From Magnetococcales bacterium DC0425bin3 (GTDB taxonomy: Bacteria; Pseudomonadota; Magnetococcia; Magnetococcales; DC0425bin3): DNA of 34,969 nucleotides. The stretch covers positions 1-34,969 of the forward strand of contig PEAP01000021.1 of NCBI GenBank assembly GCA_002753665.1, read 5' to 3'. Position numbers and translations under genes: made by a program. Every line of letters starts with the position of its first letter. Position 1 is the first letter of the stretch. This document shows, one piece after another, positions 22,700 to 30,683 of this stretch. The notes beneath the pieces were generated by a model. The model worked only from the letters and a program-made list of their open reading frames with translations. It ran no database searches and had not been told where the DNA came from.

Positions 22700-22878
22700 G
22701 TCCGTTCTCCGTTGCAGTGGGTTTTGCGGACATAAGGGCGGGTTCCTGGCGACTTATCCAGCGGAATTTTCTCTGTTTTTCGTTTTTGCAGGAGGCGGGT
22801 GACGCCGATGGAGAGGATGGCGGCAGCCTCCTCCATTCGCTGGTCGGTGGTCATTTTTGTGGGGTCGGTGAAATTCAT
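22696..22878 (-). CDS. Short protein at the head of the recombinase operon
   Basis: A 60-residue protein (MNFTDPTKMTTDQRMEEAAAIL...) with one helical segment and a basic tail. Its stop overlaps the DUF2924 start by four bases. Similar short genes precede DUF2924/recombinase pairs in other prophages, so it is probably real. No function known. The ribosome site is weak, and translation could begin at the methionine nine residues in. Confidence 0.65.
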   Translation of the reverse strand: MNFTDPTKMTTDQRMEEAAAILSIGVTRLLQKRKTEKIPLDKSPGTRPYVRKTHCNGERT

Positions 22879-22968
22879 GATTTGGTTATCCCGTCATCTC
22901 CATTCGTTATCCTGCCATCGGATGAGATGCAGTCTGATGCGAATCGAGACGGAACGGGATCGTCCGAA

Positions 22969-23174
22969 GGGTTCACCCCGGATGGGAGTCGGGAAGGAAA
23001 ACGGGTTGACCCCATCTGGAACCGATTGTTATTGCTTCATCCAAGGGTTGAACCCTTTGGAGCGGGATGGCATGCTTTCTGAGGGATGGGTTCCAGGGAT
23101 CAAGGGGAGACCGGAGGGGGGCGGGTTCAACCCTTCCGACCCCGTGGCATGGGCGGGGTGGAAGGGTTGAACCC
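22969..23174. repeat. Five GGGTT(C/G)A(A/C)CCC palindromes, left group
   Basis: An 11-bp motif appears at 22969-22979 (GGGTTCACCCC), 23003-23013 (GGGTTGACCCC), 23045-23055 (GGGTTGAACCC), 23123-23133 (GGGTTCAACCC) and 23164-23174 (GGGTTGAACCC). Spacing is irregular. They fill the 336-base gap between the recombinase operon and the unknown gene at 23215. Three further copies lie on the other side of the convergent gene pair. The density suggests specific protein binding sites or a repeat family. Confidence 0.8.
23123..23174. repeat. Long inverted repeat in front of the unknown gene
   Basis: The left arm (23123-23144) begins GGGTTCAACCCTTCC and ends ACCCCG. The right arm (23154-23174) is its reverse complement apart from one extra G at 23138. 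The 21-pair stem has a nine-base loop. It includes two of the palindromes and ends 41 bases before the ATG at 23215, so it could act as an operator or leader structure. Confidence 0.8.
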
Positions 23175-23214
23175 TCCGAAAAATTGAGGGGTGTTGGGAG
23201 GGAGAGGTGCCGGA

Positions 23215-23946
23215 ATGCCGAAACGATTGAAGTTTCCAAGAGACATGGTATCGCTGCCAGAGGCGGTCAACTGGATTGCCTACGACCGGTTGGAAGGGCC
23301 GACGGCGGCTCACCTGGAGGACTTCAACCGTCGCGCTGCGGAGTCGGATCGCCCGGAAGCACGCTGGATGAGGCGCACTCCCGAGCAATTGCGAGAAACG
23401 GCGGAAAGTCCTGCCCGCGATGATCTCCTGGTGGCCCTGCGTGATGGGGACTTGCGGGCTACGGGAAGGCTGTCGGAAACCCAGACACAACCATGGAACG
23501 CCAGGAATGGGCCCTGGGGGCTCCACTCCGGCAAGCATACCGAGATTCCCATGGAGTACTGGGTGGGCGGGCAGGCCAACATCGGCGCGGGCAGATTGAC
23601 CTACGTGTCCGGTGAATACATCGATATCCGGGTTCCCCTCTTTTTCCTCCAAGCCCTCTGGCCCGTTCCCGCAAGGGAAACAGGTTCATCAGCCGTTCCC
23701 ATGGCAGGCGTGGATAGGGGAAAGCCGTTGCCTTTCGCCCCGACCCCCTACCTTGAGTTGCTGAATCGAACGGTGGAGAAATTCTGGTGTTCCGGTTCGC
23801 CGCCCACGGACAAGAAGGAGACCATTGTCCAGTGGCTGGTGGAACAGGAGATCGGCGGAGACCCACTGTCCCGCAATCTGGCGGAAACCATGGCCACGAT
23901 CATCCGCCCCCTGGAGGCCCGTGCCGGAGGCAACCGGAGATGGTGA
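23215..23946 (+). CDS. Unknown protein, first of a convergent cargo pair
   Basis: A 243-residue protein I cannot assign. It begins MPKRLKFPRDMVSLPEAVNW. The N-terminal half (LPEAVNWIAYDR, then DDLLVALRDGDLRATGR and IPMEYW) resembles short uncharacterised proteobacterial proteins that share this order of motifs. The C-terminal part (KKETIVQWLVEQEIGG, LSRNLAETMATIIRP) also recurs in uncharacterised proteins. No signal peptide or membrane segment. ATG at 23215 is preferred, with GGAGAGG some distance upstream; GTG at 23191 is an alternative. It ends 25 bases from the convergent sigma-like gene. Confidence 0.75.
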   Translation: MPKRLKFPRDMVSLPEAVNWIAYDRLEGPTAAHLEDFNRRAAESDRPEARWMRRTPEQLRETAESPARDDLLVALRDGDLRATGRLSETQTQPWNARNGPWGLHSGKHTEIPMEYWVGGQANIGAGRLTYVSGEYIDIRVPLFFLQALWPVPARETGSSAVPMAGVDRGKPLPFAPTPYLELLNRTVEKFWCSGSPPTDKKETIVQWLVEQEIGGDPLSRNLAETMATIIRPLEARAGGNRRW

Positions 23947-23971
23947 AGGTGATTCGACCGGCAGCGTTGCG

Positions 23972-25204
23972 TCATCCCGGTCTTTTCAGCCTGCTGGCCA
24001 CCCGGGCGGCGGACTCGGCGAAGTAGGCGTTCTGCGGCCAGCGTCGCGCCACCGACCGGATTTTGTCGCAGGTGTTCCGGTTCAATAGCTGTTCCGGGAA
24101 ATGGCCGAGTCCTGGTCCCATGATGAACTTGACGATGTAGTAGGCATTGATCTGATCGTGTTCGTCCGACAGGGCATTGATGACCGTCTCCATGGCGCCA
24201 CCATCCCGGGGACGCAGACGCAGCATCTGCCAGGTCAGACTGCGCCTGAAATCCACATCGTCGGTTCCATCCAGGAATTGCCGTTTGAGGGACTCCAATT
24301 CCGCCAGCGGCACCCCGGTGACGATGGGAACGTAGGGCACCACGTCGACGATGCATCGTTGCTGGAACGGTTCCTGCTCACGAAACGGCCTGACATCCGG
24401 AATGGCTCGGGAGGGCAGATCCCGCAGACCCGGCAGGAAGGCACGACGATAGAGTTCCGTGAAACCACCGGGATCCAGGGCGGTGAGGGTCTCGAAAATA
24501 TAGCTGACGTTGCCCCGATAGAGATGTTGCCTGCGGATCTGCTCCTCGAAGAAGCCCACCACGGCGGGTTTCCTGTGCGCCAGGGCCCTGAGTGCCCAAG
24601 TGGCGTTCTGGATGGTCGGGCTCAACCGGGGATGATCGAATGCCTCCTGAAAACAAGAGATGTCCACCCCGCGACGCAAGGCCAGAACGGCCACCTCCTT
24701 CATCCAGGCGATGGGAAGCCTGAATTCGTTGACCTTGGTGTACTCCCTCTGCGCGAACCATTTCAGGAACACCCAGGAGGCGACCTTCATCCTGGCGCGT
24801 GAATAGCGTTTGCGCGCCACCTCGTCCCATTCCCCCCTGCTTTCCCGATGTTCCCCAAGCCGCTGTACGAGAATCCGACTGTCGGCTTCGCTGATCTCAT
24901 GGCGTCCGCTCAGGTCGGCCAGACACTCCAGAAATTCGGGATGATCGGCAATGTCGGGATCCCGGATGACCGTTCTTGAGGTTGTCGGTCCTCTCCCCTC
25001 CCTCCGTATGGTGTCGACGATCTCCGATTTCAGGGCTTGCCAAAGATAGGCCGCCGATGGTGGGGCTCCCAGGGCACGCATGGAGCGGACGACGGCATTC
25101 TGAACGATGTCTTCTGGATCATGGCGCGACAAATGCGATCTGGCATATGCCAGCATGGCATTGCGCGTCCCGTCATCGTTCGTTGGCACCCCAGGCTTTT
25201 CCAT
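23972..25204 (-). CDS. Sigma-factor-like N-terminus fused to a helical (HEAT-like?) C-terminal region
   Basis: A 410-residue protein. Residues about 15-70 (YARSHLSRHDPEDIVQNAVV..., then YLWQALKSEIVDTIRREGR) follow the region 2 pattern of ECF sigma factors: D-x-E-D-[IL]-V-Q, then W-x-x-x-x-x-[EN]-x-[IV]-D-x-[IL]-R-R. Residues about 98-150 are basic and helical and could be region 4, but fit less well. The last 250 residues are helical with repeat-like units (WALRALAHRKPAVVGFFEEQ, TLTALDPGGFTELYRRAF), suggestive of HEAT-type repeats. Function unknown. The ATG at 25204 has GGAG immediately before it, which is too close; a start at 25156 is possible. Both identifications are inference. Confidence 0.65.
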   Translation of the reverse strand: MEKPGVPTNDDGTRNAMLAYARSHLSRHDPEDIVQNAVVRSMRALGAPPSAAYLWQALKSEIVDTIRREGRGPTTSRTVIRDPDIADHPEFLECLADLSGRHEISEADSRILVQRLGEHRESRGEWDEVARKRYSRARMKVASWVFLKWFAQREYTKVNEFRLPIAWMKEVAVLALRRGVDISCFQEAFDHPRLSPTIQNATWALRALAHRKPAVVGFFEEQIRRQHLYRGNVSYIFETLTALDPGGFTELYRRAFLPGLRDLPSRAIPDVRPFREQEPFQQRCIVDVVPYVPIVTGVPLAELESLKRQFLDGTDDVDFRRSLTWQMLRLRPRDGGAMETVINALSDEHDQINAYYIVKFIMGPGLGHFPEQLLNRNTCDKIRSVARRWPQNAYFAESAARVASRLKRPG

Positions 25205-25592
25205 CTCCGTACCGTTCGGCGTTCCGCCAATCCTCCCTCATCCAGTTTTCCCCGCTTCATCTCCATGCCCGGTCACACGCAACGTCATCTCCTGTGAGGG
25301 AACAGCCATTGGAGGGTTGACCCCTTCCACCGTTTCTTCAGGAAACGGTTCCAGGCTTCCCGAATTCCGACGGAACCGGGGGATTGCCTCCGGCCAAAGG
25401 GTTCAACCCATTTGCGCAAGCAATATCAATGAATTGCGCAAGCGGGAAGAAAGGGTTCAACCCAGCGGCAGAGCAGTCCGGAACGGTTCGAACGGGGTTC
25501 GTCATCTGGAAAACGGGCTATTCCTGTAAACACGTCAGGGCCAGCAATCCCTTGCCGCCCTCACATCATACACAGGCCATGGAGAACAAAAC
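25205..25592. promoter_or_regulatory. Gene-free control region before the phage replication operon
   Basis: Three more GGGTT(S)A(M)CCC palindromes occur: 25314-25324 (GGGTTGACCCC), 25399-25409 and 25453-25463 (both GGGTTCAACCC). A hairpin joins ACCGTTTC (25329-25336) and GAAACGGT (25342-25349). TTGCGCAAGC is repeated at 25412-25421 and 25434-25443. The region separates the divergent sigma-like gene from the plus-strand operon and should hold promoters for both; no -35/-10 pair is convincing by eye. Confidence 0.55.
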
Positions 25593-26078
25593 ATGAACAT
25601 CCCGATTCCTCTCGAAACTATGCCGGAGTGCCCTCCAGCACAGCTTGCGGCCCTGCCGGTGGAACAGTTGGCCACCCTGCTGGACGAAGCCGACGCCCAA
25701 CTGCGCCGGGCCCGGGCGATCAAGGAGAGCCTGGACGAGGCCGTCGCCCACCGCTACGGCGACCGGGCCGCCCTGGTGCGCAACCAGAACCAGAAGCCCA
25801 CCGGCATCATCCGCTTCGACGACGGCCCCTTTGTCGTCATCGCCGACCTGCCCAAGAAGCCGGAATGGGATCAGGAAAAGCTGACCACCATCATCGGGCA
25901 GATCCGGGAATCCGGCGAGAACCCGCTGGACTACGTCGAGGTTGCCTACCGGGTGCCGGAGAGCCGCTACAACGCCTGGCCCACCTCCATCCGGAAGTTC
26001 TTTGAACCGGCGAGAACGCTCAAGGTCGGCAAACCCACCTTCAAACTCGAACGGCCTGCGGGCCGGGGAGGATTGTGA
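25593..26078 (+). CDS. Phage protein of unknown function, first gene of replication operon
   Basis: A 161-residue protein: a helical N-terminus (LAALPVEQLATLLDEADAQLRRARAIKESLDEAVAHRYG), then a mixed domain with PTGIIRFDDGPFVVIADLPKKPEWDQEKL and a C-terminal VEVAYRVPESRYNAWP. I have no family name for it. ATG at 25593 has GGAG eight bases before. Its stop overlaps the next start by one base (TGATG). Its position before the Sak4-like and ssDNA-binding genes suggests a recombination accessory role. Confidence 0.8.
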   Translation: MNIPIPLETMPECPPAQLAALPVEQLATLLDEADAQLRRARAIKESLDEAVAHRYGDRAALVRNQNQKPTGIIRFDDGPFVVIADLPKKPEWDQEKLTTIIGQIRESGENPLDYVEVAYRVPESRYNAWPTSIRKFFEPARTLKVGKPTFKLERPAGRGGL

Positions 26079-26839
26079 TGGCCATTTCCCTCGCTTCCCT
26101 CAATCGCCAACAGGCGGTCCTGCCGCCCCGCATCCTGGTCTACGGCGTGGCCGGGGTGGGCAAAAGCACCCTGGGCGCGTGCGCTCCCAATCCGGTCTTC
26201 GTCCTCACCGAGGACGGGCTGGGGCTGTTGCAGGTCACCAGCTTCCCCCTGGCCCGCACCTTCGGCGAGGTGCTGGAGGCTCTCGACAGCCTGTTCACGG
26301 AAAATCACGACTTCGAGACCGTGGTGTTGGATTCCCTGGACTGGCTGGAACCCCTGATCTGGGCCGAGGTGTGCCGCCTCAACCGGATCAACAGCATCGA
26401 AGACCTGGGCTATGGAAAAGGCTACGTCGCCGCCCTGGACCTCTGGCGGACCTACCTGGACCGCCTCAACCGGCTGCGCTCGGAGAAGCATATGGTGGTG
26501 GTTCAGATCGCCCACGCCACCATCCGCCGCTTCGATTCCCCGGAGCACGACCCCTTCGACCGCTATGACGTGAAGCTGCACCAGAAGGCCGCCGCCCTGG
26601 TCCAGGAGCACAGCGATTGTGTCCTGTTCGCCAATTACCGGGTGGCGGTGACCAAGGCGGAGGTCGGTTTCGGTCAGCGGGTCAACCGCGCCGTCGGCAC
26701 CGGCGAACGCCTGCTCTTCACCCAGGAGCGGCCCGCCTTTCTGGCCAAGAACCGTTACAACCTGCCCGGCGAGCTGCCCATGGACTGGACCACCCTCCAG
26801 GCCCATCTCACCGGCGACCATCAGACCCAAGCCGCATAA
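26078..26839 (+). CDS. Sak4-like RecA-fold ATPase
   Basis: A 253-residue P-loop ATPase with Walker A GVAGVGKS at 23-30, a Walker B-like strand (ETVVLDSLDWLEP, about 81-93) and a following RecA-like core. Phage proteins of this type (Sak4 family) are RecA/Rad51-like single-strand annealing proteins that act with a cognate ssDNA-binding protein; the adjacent DUF669 gene is that usual partner. ATG at 26078 is preferred to GTG at 26075 because of GGGGAGG six bases before it and the one-base overlap with the preceding stop. Confidence 0.85.
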   Translation: MAISLASLNRQQAVLPPRILVYGVAGVGKSTLGACAPNPVFVLTEDGLGLLQVTSFPLARTFGEVLEALDSLFTENHDFETVVLDSLDWLEPLIWAEVCRLNRINSIEDLGYGKGYVAALDLWRTYLDRLNRLRSEKHMVVVQIAHATIRRFDSPEHDPFDRYDVKLHQKAAALVQEHSDCVLFANYRVAVTKAEVGFGQRVNRAVGTGERLLFTQERPAFLAKNRYNLPGELPMDWTTLQAHLTGDHQTQAA

Positions 26840-26852
26840 AGGAGAGAAGATC

Positions 26853-27383
26853 ATGGCACAACTCGGCGGAACCTTCGACGCCTCCCAGGTGGACCCTTCC
26901 CAGCCCCATGAGACCCTGCCTCCCGGCGACTACCGGGTGCAGATCGTCAACAGCGAGATGCGGGCCACCAAGACCGGCACCGGCCAGTACCTCTGGCTGG
27001 AGATGGACATCCTGGACGGACCCCTGGCCGGGCGGAAGCTCTTCGACCGGCTCAACCTGGTCAACCCCAACCGGCAGGCGGAAGAGATCGCGCAACGCAC
27101 CCTTTCGGCCATTTGTCACGCCGTGGGGCGGATGCAGGTGGCCGACTCGGAGGAACTCCACTTCAAGCCGCTGCTGGTGAAGGTGACGGTGGGCAAGACC
27201 GGCTACAACGAAACCAAAGGTTACAAACCTGTCGCCAACGCGGCTCCCGCGCCACGCCCGGCTTTTCAGCCGCCGCAGGCCCAGCAGGCTCCTCAGCCGC
27301 AACCGGCGCAACAACCCGCTGCCCAGGCCCCCCGTCCCGCGCCTGCCGCCGGTGGGGTTGGTCCCTGGCGGCGCATGGGGTGA
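26853..27383 (+). CDS. DUF669 family, probable phage ssDNA-binding protein
   Basis: A 176-residue protein. The N-terminal DUF669 domain (about 1-120) has PPGDYRVQIVNSEMRATKTGTGQYLWLEM and LFDRLNLVNPN. A low-complexity tail of P, Q and A (about 130-168) ends GVGPWRRMG. DUF669 proteins accompany Sak4/AAA recombination proteins and are thought to be OB-fold ssDNA-binding proteins. The flexible tail resembles the linker of SSB, but the end is basic, lacking the acidic DDDIPF-type tip. AGGAGA precedes the ATG. Confidence 0.85.
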   Translation: MAQLGGTFDASQVDPSQPHETLPPGDYRVQIVNSEMRATKTGTGQYLWLEMDILDGPLAGRKLFDRLNLVNPNRQAEEIAQRTLSAICHAVGRMQVADSEELHFKPLLVKVTVGKTGYNETKGYKPVANAAPAPRPAFQPPQAQQAPQPQPAQQPAAQAPRPAPAAGGVGPWRRMG

Positions 27384-27441
27384 ACAAGAACAACGGGCGG
27401 GAGCGTTCCTGCGCTGCCAGGCCCCGGTAACGGTCCCCCCA

Positions 27442-27515
27442 CCAATCGGCAGGACTGCCAATTGGGACGGGCCGAAGGCCCGCCCGAAGGGTGTCGGCCA
27501 GGGATGGCCGACATC
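27442..27515. repeat. Triple stem-loop element, copy G
   Basis: Three adjacent hairpins. CCAATCGGCA (27442-27451) pairs with TGCCAATTGG (27456-27465), one mismatch, loop GGAC. CGGGCC (27468-27473) pairs with GGCCCG (27477-27482), loop GAA, extended by GGG and CCC. TGTCGGCCA (27492-27500) pairs with TGGCCGACA (27505-27513), loop GGGA. It lies in the 163-base gap between the DUF669 gene and the next gene. The same plan recurs at 33954-34024 with different stems. Confidence 0.9.
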
Positions 27516-27546
27516 AACCACGACTTCAACCTTGGGAGAAGAACCC

Positions 27547-27939
27547 ATGGACACTGCCATCCTGCACCATCAGGAGGGGCGTAACAATCCCCCCTTGCCC
27601 GCTACCCGGGAGGAGTGCCGCGCCCGGCTCATCCAGTTGCAATCCGACATCGCCGCCATCCGCGACCAGATCGCTGCCACAGACCTGGACCGGCAGGCCA
27701 GGGGCGGCCAGATGGACGCGGGCTGGTATCACCGCGCCCGCACCGCCCTGCGTTTCAAGCGAGAGGAGCTGGCCCGGCTCCAGGCCCATCAACGCACCCT
27801 GCCCGGCGGTCCCGCCGAGCGCAAGGAGCGGCTACAGGCCTGCATCATCGCCGCCGTCCGCCCCGACTACAACGACGACGAATGGCGCGAAGTGCTGGAC
27901 GAGGCCCATCGCCTGCTGTTGGGCCAGGGGGGTGCGTGA
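27547..27939 (+). CDS. Small phage protein of unknown function
   Basis: A 130-residue, helical, charged protein (MDTAILHHQEGRNNPPLP..., then REECRARLIQLQSDIAAIRDQI and RTALRFKREELARLQAHQ), with a coiled-coil look in the middle. Similar small proteins are common in phage replication regions, without known function. ATG at 27547 follows GGGAGAAG; the frame is open back to 27352 but that part reads through the triple stem-loop and is not protein-like. Its stop overlaps the nuclease start by one base. Confidence 0.75.
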   Translation: MDTAILHHQEGRNNPPLPATREECRARLIQLQSDIAAIRDQIAATDLDRQARGGQMDAGWYHRARTALRFKREELARLQAHQRTLPGGPAERKERLQACIIAAVRPDYNDDEWREVLDEAHRLLLGQGGA

Positions 27940-28877
27940 TGGCTCCTCTCCCCAAACCCAACGGCCCCACGGTGGAAGCGATTCTCGCCGCCTACGAGGC
28001 GGATGCCGGGAACGGTTTCCGTCCCCACCTGGGGGCCTCGATCATCGGCAGGGAGTGTGACCGCTCCCTGTGGCTGGATTTCCGCTGGGCCGCCCGCGCC
28101 AGTTTTGGCGGCCGCATGCTGCGGCTGTTCGAGACCGGGCAACTGGAGGAGGCCCGGCTCATCCGCAATCTGCGCCGCATCGGCGTCACCGTTCTGGAGG
28201 TGGATCCCCACACCGGTCGCCAGTGGCGGGTGGAGGCCTGCGACGGCCACTTCGGCGGCTCGCTGGACGCCGCTGCCCTGGGCGTGCCGGAGGCTCCCAA
28301 GACCTGGCACGTCTGCGAGTTCAAGACCCACAACGCCGCTTCCTTCGCCGAGCTGCGCAAGCAGGGGGTGCAGAAGGCCAAGCCGCAGCATTACGCCCAG
28401 ATGCAGGTCTACCTGCACCTCACCGGCATGACCCGCGCCCTGTATCTGGCGGTCAACAAGGATACCGACGACCTGCACGCCGAGCGCATCGAGGTCGATG
28501 GCGCGGAAGGGCTGCGCCTTCTGGCCAAGGCCGAACGGATTATTCGCGCCGACCGACCGCCGGGGCGGATCAGCGCCGACCCTTCCTGGTACCAGTGCCG
28601 GATGTGCCATCACCACCCCCTCTGTCACGAGGGCGCACCGGCGGAACGCACCTGCCGCACCTGTCTCCATTCCACCCCGGCGGAAATCGGCCTGTGGCTC
28701 TGCACGCCCATTGAGCGGCTGATGATCGTCGAGAATCAGAAGGCGGGTTGCACCGGGCACCTCTTCATCCCCGACCTGGTGGCCGGAGAGCAGCTCGATG
28801 CCGACCCCGCCGGGGCCTGGGTGGAATACCGCCTGCCAGACGGGACGATCTGGCGGGATGGAGGTGCGCCATGTTGA
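27939..28877 (+). CDS. PD-(D/E)XK nuclease with probable AddB/Cas4-like Fe-S cluster
   Basis: A 312-residue nuclease. The active-site pattern is D110 (GGSLDAA), E127-x-K129 (CEFKTHN) and the following QxxxY-type motif (HYAQMQVYL, about 151-159). One cysteine lies before the core (C40 in GRECDRSLW) and three after it (C220, C223, C229). This is the split arrangement that binds a [4Fe-4S] cluster in AddB and Cas4 nucleases. A further pair, C239/C242, may bind metal. It probably resects phage DNA ends for the Sak4 recombination system. ATG at 27939 is preferred to upstream positions in the same frame. Confidence 0.85.
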   Translation: MAPLPKPNGPTVEAILAAYEADAGNGFRPHLGASIIGRECDRSLWLDFRWAARASFGGRMLRLFETGQLEEARLIRNLRRIGVTVLEVDPHTGRQWRVEACDGHFGGSLDAAALGVPEAPKTWHVCEFKTHNAASFAELRKQGVQKAKPQHYAQMQVYLHLTGMTRALYLAVNKDTDDLHAERIEVDGAEGLRLLAKAERIIRADRPPGRISADPSWYQCRMCHHHPLCHEGAPAERTCRTCLHSTPAEIGLWLCTPIERLMIVENQKAGCTGHLFIPDLVAGEQLDADPAGAWVEYRLPDGTIWRDGGAPC

Positions 28878-30466
28878 CGCTGCGACCCTATCAGCGCGAG
28901 GCCCTCGACGCCATTTACCGCTATTTCGAGACCAGCACCGGCAATCCCCTGGTGGTGATCCCGACTGCGGGCGGCAAATCGCTCGTGATGGCCACCTTCA
29001 TCCAGGAGGCGCTCCAGTTCTATCCCGACACCCGCATCCTGGTGGTGACCCACGTCCGCGAGCTGATCAGCCAGAATTTTTCCGAACTGGTCAACCTCTG
29101 GCCGGAAGCCCCGGCGGGCCTCCACAGCGCCGGGCTGAACAGCCGGGACACCGAGGCGCAGGTGCTCTTCTGCGGCATCCAGTCGGTCCACAAGCGCGCC
29201 TACGACATTCAACGAGCCGACCTGGTACTGGTTGATGAGGCGCATTTAATTCCCCGCAACTCCGACACCATGTACCAGCGTTTCCTGGGGGATCTCAAGC
29301 GCATCAACCCGTACATGAAGATCATCGGCCTGACCGCCACCCCGTATCGCCTGGACAGCGGGCTGCTGCACCAGGGCGACGGGGCGCTCTTCGACGACCT
29401 CGCCTACGAGGTGCCGGTGCGCGACCTGGTGGACCAGGGCTTCCTCGCCCCCCTGGTCAGCAAGCGGACCGACACCCAGTTGGACGTCTCCGGCGTCGGC
29501 ACCCGGGGCGGGGAGTTCATCCCCGGTCAACTGGAGGCGGCGGTGGACAAGGATCCCGTCACCCGGGCGGCGGTGGAGGAGATCATCGCTCACGGGCGGG
29601 AGCGGCGTTCCTGGCTGCTCTTCTGCTCCGGGGTTTCCCACGCCCGCCACGTCCAGGAGGCGGTGCAGGCCCACGGCATCTCCTGCGCCACCATCTTCGG
29701 CGACACCCCCAAGGCGGAACGGGACGAGATCGTCGCCGCCTTCAAACGGGGCGAGATCCGCGCCCTGGCCTCCATGGGGGTGCTGACCACCGGCTTCAAC
29801 GCCCCGGCGGTGGATCTGATCGCCATGCTGCGACCCACCAAATCCACCGGCCTCTACGTCCAGATCGCCGGGCGCGGCATGCGGCTGGCTCCCGACAAAG
29901 CCGACTGTCTGGTCTTGGACTTCGCGGGCAACGTCCAGCGCCACGGCCCCATCGACAAGGTGAAACCCAAGAAGCCCGGCGAAGGGGACGGCGACGCCCC
30001 GGTCAAAACCTGCCCCGACTGCCAGACCATCAACCATGCGGCGGTGCGTCACTGCACCCAGTGCGGCCACGAGTTCCCGCCGCCGGAGAGCGACAAGCTG
30101 GAGGCCACCGCCACCACCAGGGAGATCCTCACCGGTGGCAAGGTGGAGTGGGTCAAGGTCTACGACATCGCCTACCGCCTGCACCAGAAGGAGGGCAAAC
30201 CGCCGTCGATGCGGGTGGAATACTTGTGCGGCTTCAATTGGCATCGGGAGTGGGTCTGCTTCGAGCACACCGGTTTCCCGCGCCAGAAGGCCGCCAGTTG
30301 GTGGGCCAGACGCGCCCCCGCCGGACTGCGGGTACCGGACAGCGTGACAGAGGCCCTGGGCTTGGTAGACCACCTGCGCATCCCGGAAGAGATCGCCATC
30401 CGCCCGGCTGACCGCTTCGTGGAGGTGGTGGGCGCACGTTTCGGCGAGGAGAACGCCCATGGTTGA
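28871..30466 (+). CDS. SF2 DEAD/DEAH-box helicase with zinc-ribbon tail
   Basis: A 531-residue helicase. It starts LRPYQREALDAIYRYF (Q-like motif), has Walker A PTAGGKS at 31-37, DEAH in LVDEAHLIPRN, GLTATPYR, and motif VI QIAGRGMRL. After about residue 375 come CPDCQ ... CTQCGHEFP (a zinc ribbon) and a C-terminal domain (VKVYDIAYRLHQKEGK...) typical of phage and type III restriction-like helicases. It overlaps the nuclease gene by seven bases, so the two are likely used together in replication or end processing. There is no restriction nuclease domain within it. Confidence 0.9.
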   Translation: MLTLRPYQREALDAIYRYFETSTGNPLVVIPTAGGKSLVMATFIQEALQFYPDTRILVVTHVRELISQNFSELVNLWPEAPAGLHSAGLNSRDTEAQVLFCGIQSVHKRAYDIQRADLVLVDEAHLIPRNSDTMYQRFLGDLKRINPYMKIIGLTATPYRLDSGLLHQGDGALFDDLAYEVPVRDLVDQGFLAPLVSKRTDTQLDVSGVGTRGGEFIPGQLEAAVDKDPVTRAAVEEIIAHGRERRSWLLFCSGVSHARHVQEAVQAHGISCATIFGDTPKAERDEIVAAFKRGEIRALASMGVLTTGFNAPAVDLIAMLRPTKSTGLYVQIAGRGMRLAPDKADCLVLDFAGNVQRHGPIDKVKPKKPGEGDGDAPVKTCPDCQTINHAAVRHCTQCGHEFPPPESDKLEATATTREILTGGKVEWVKVYDIAYRLHQKEGKPPSMRVEYLCGFNWHREWVCFEHTGFPRQKAASWWARRAPAGLRVPDSVTEALGLVDHLRIPEEIAIRPADRFVEVVGARFGEENAHG

Positions 30467-30665
30467 CCCCACCGAACGCGAACAGGCGGCCCTGCGCGCC
30501 GCCGCTCCCCTGGCCGGGGAGTACATCGAAAGCCTGGGCAAGACCGACCTCACCCTCTTCACGGTGGAGGAGTTCCTCACCCTGATCCGGGTGATCGTTG
30601 GCGGTTACCTGGAAGCCAAGGCTGGATTCGATATCAACGATACCTGGGACGATGTCCCGTTTTGA
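30459..30665 (+). CDS. Small acidic phage protein
   Basis: A 68-residue protein, EREQAALRAAAPLAGEYIES followed by LGKTDLTLFTVEEFLTLIRV, rich in acidic residues with a DDVPF end. It resembles short phage proteins annotated as DUF6511, though I cannot confirm this. It overlaps the helicase end by eight bases. The C-terminal DTWDDVPF recalls the acidic, aromatic tip of SSB proteins, which recruits partners; here this is only a resemblance. Confidence 0.7.
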   Translation: MVDPTEREQAALRAAAPLAGEYIESLGKTDLTLFTVEEFLTLIRVIVGGYLEAKAGFDINDTWDDVPF

Positions 30666-30683
30666 GCGAAGGAGCAAGCAACC

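Noticed and set aside
22969-25463. Palindrome series considered as a CRISPR array
   Set aside because: Units are only 11 bp, spacing is irregular and two protein genes lie in between.
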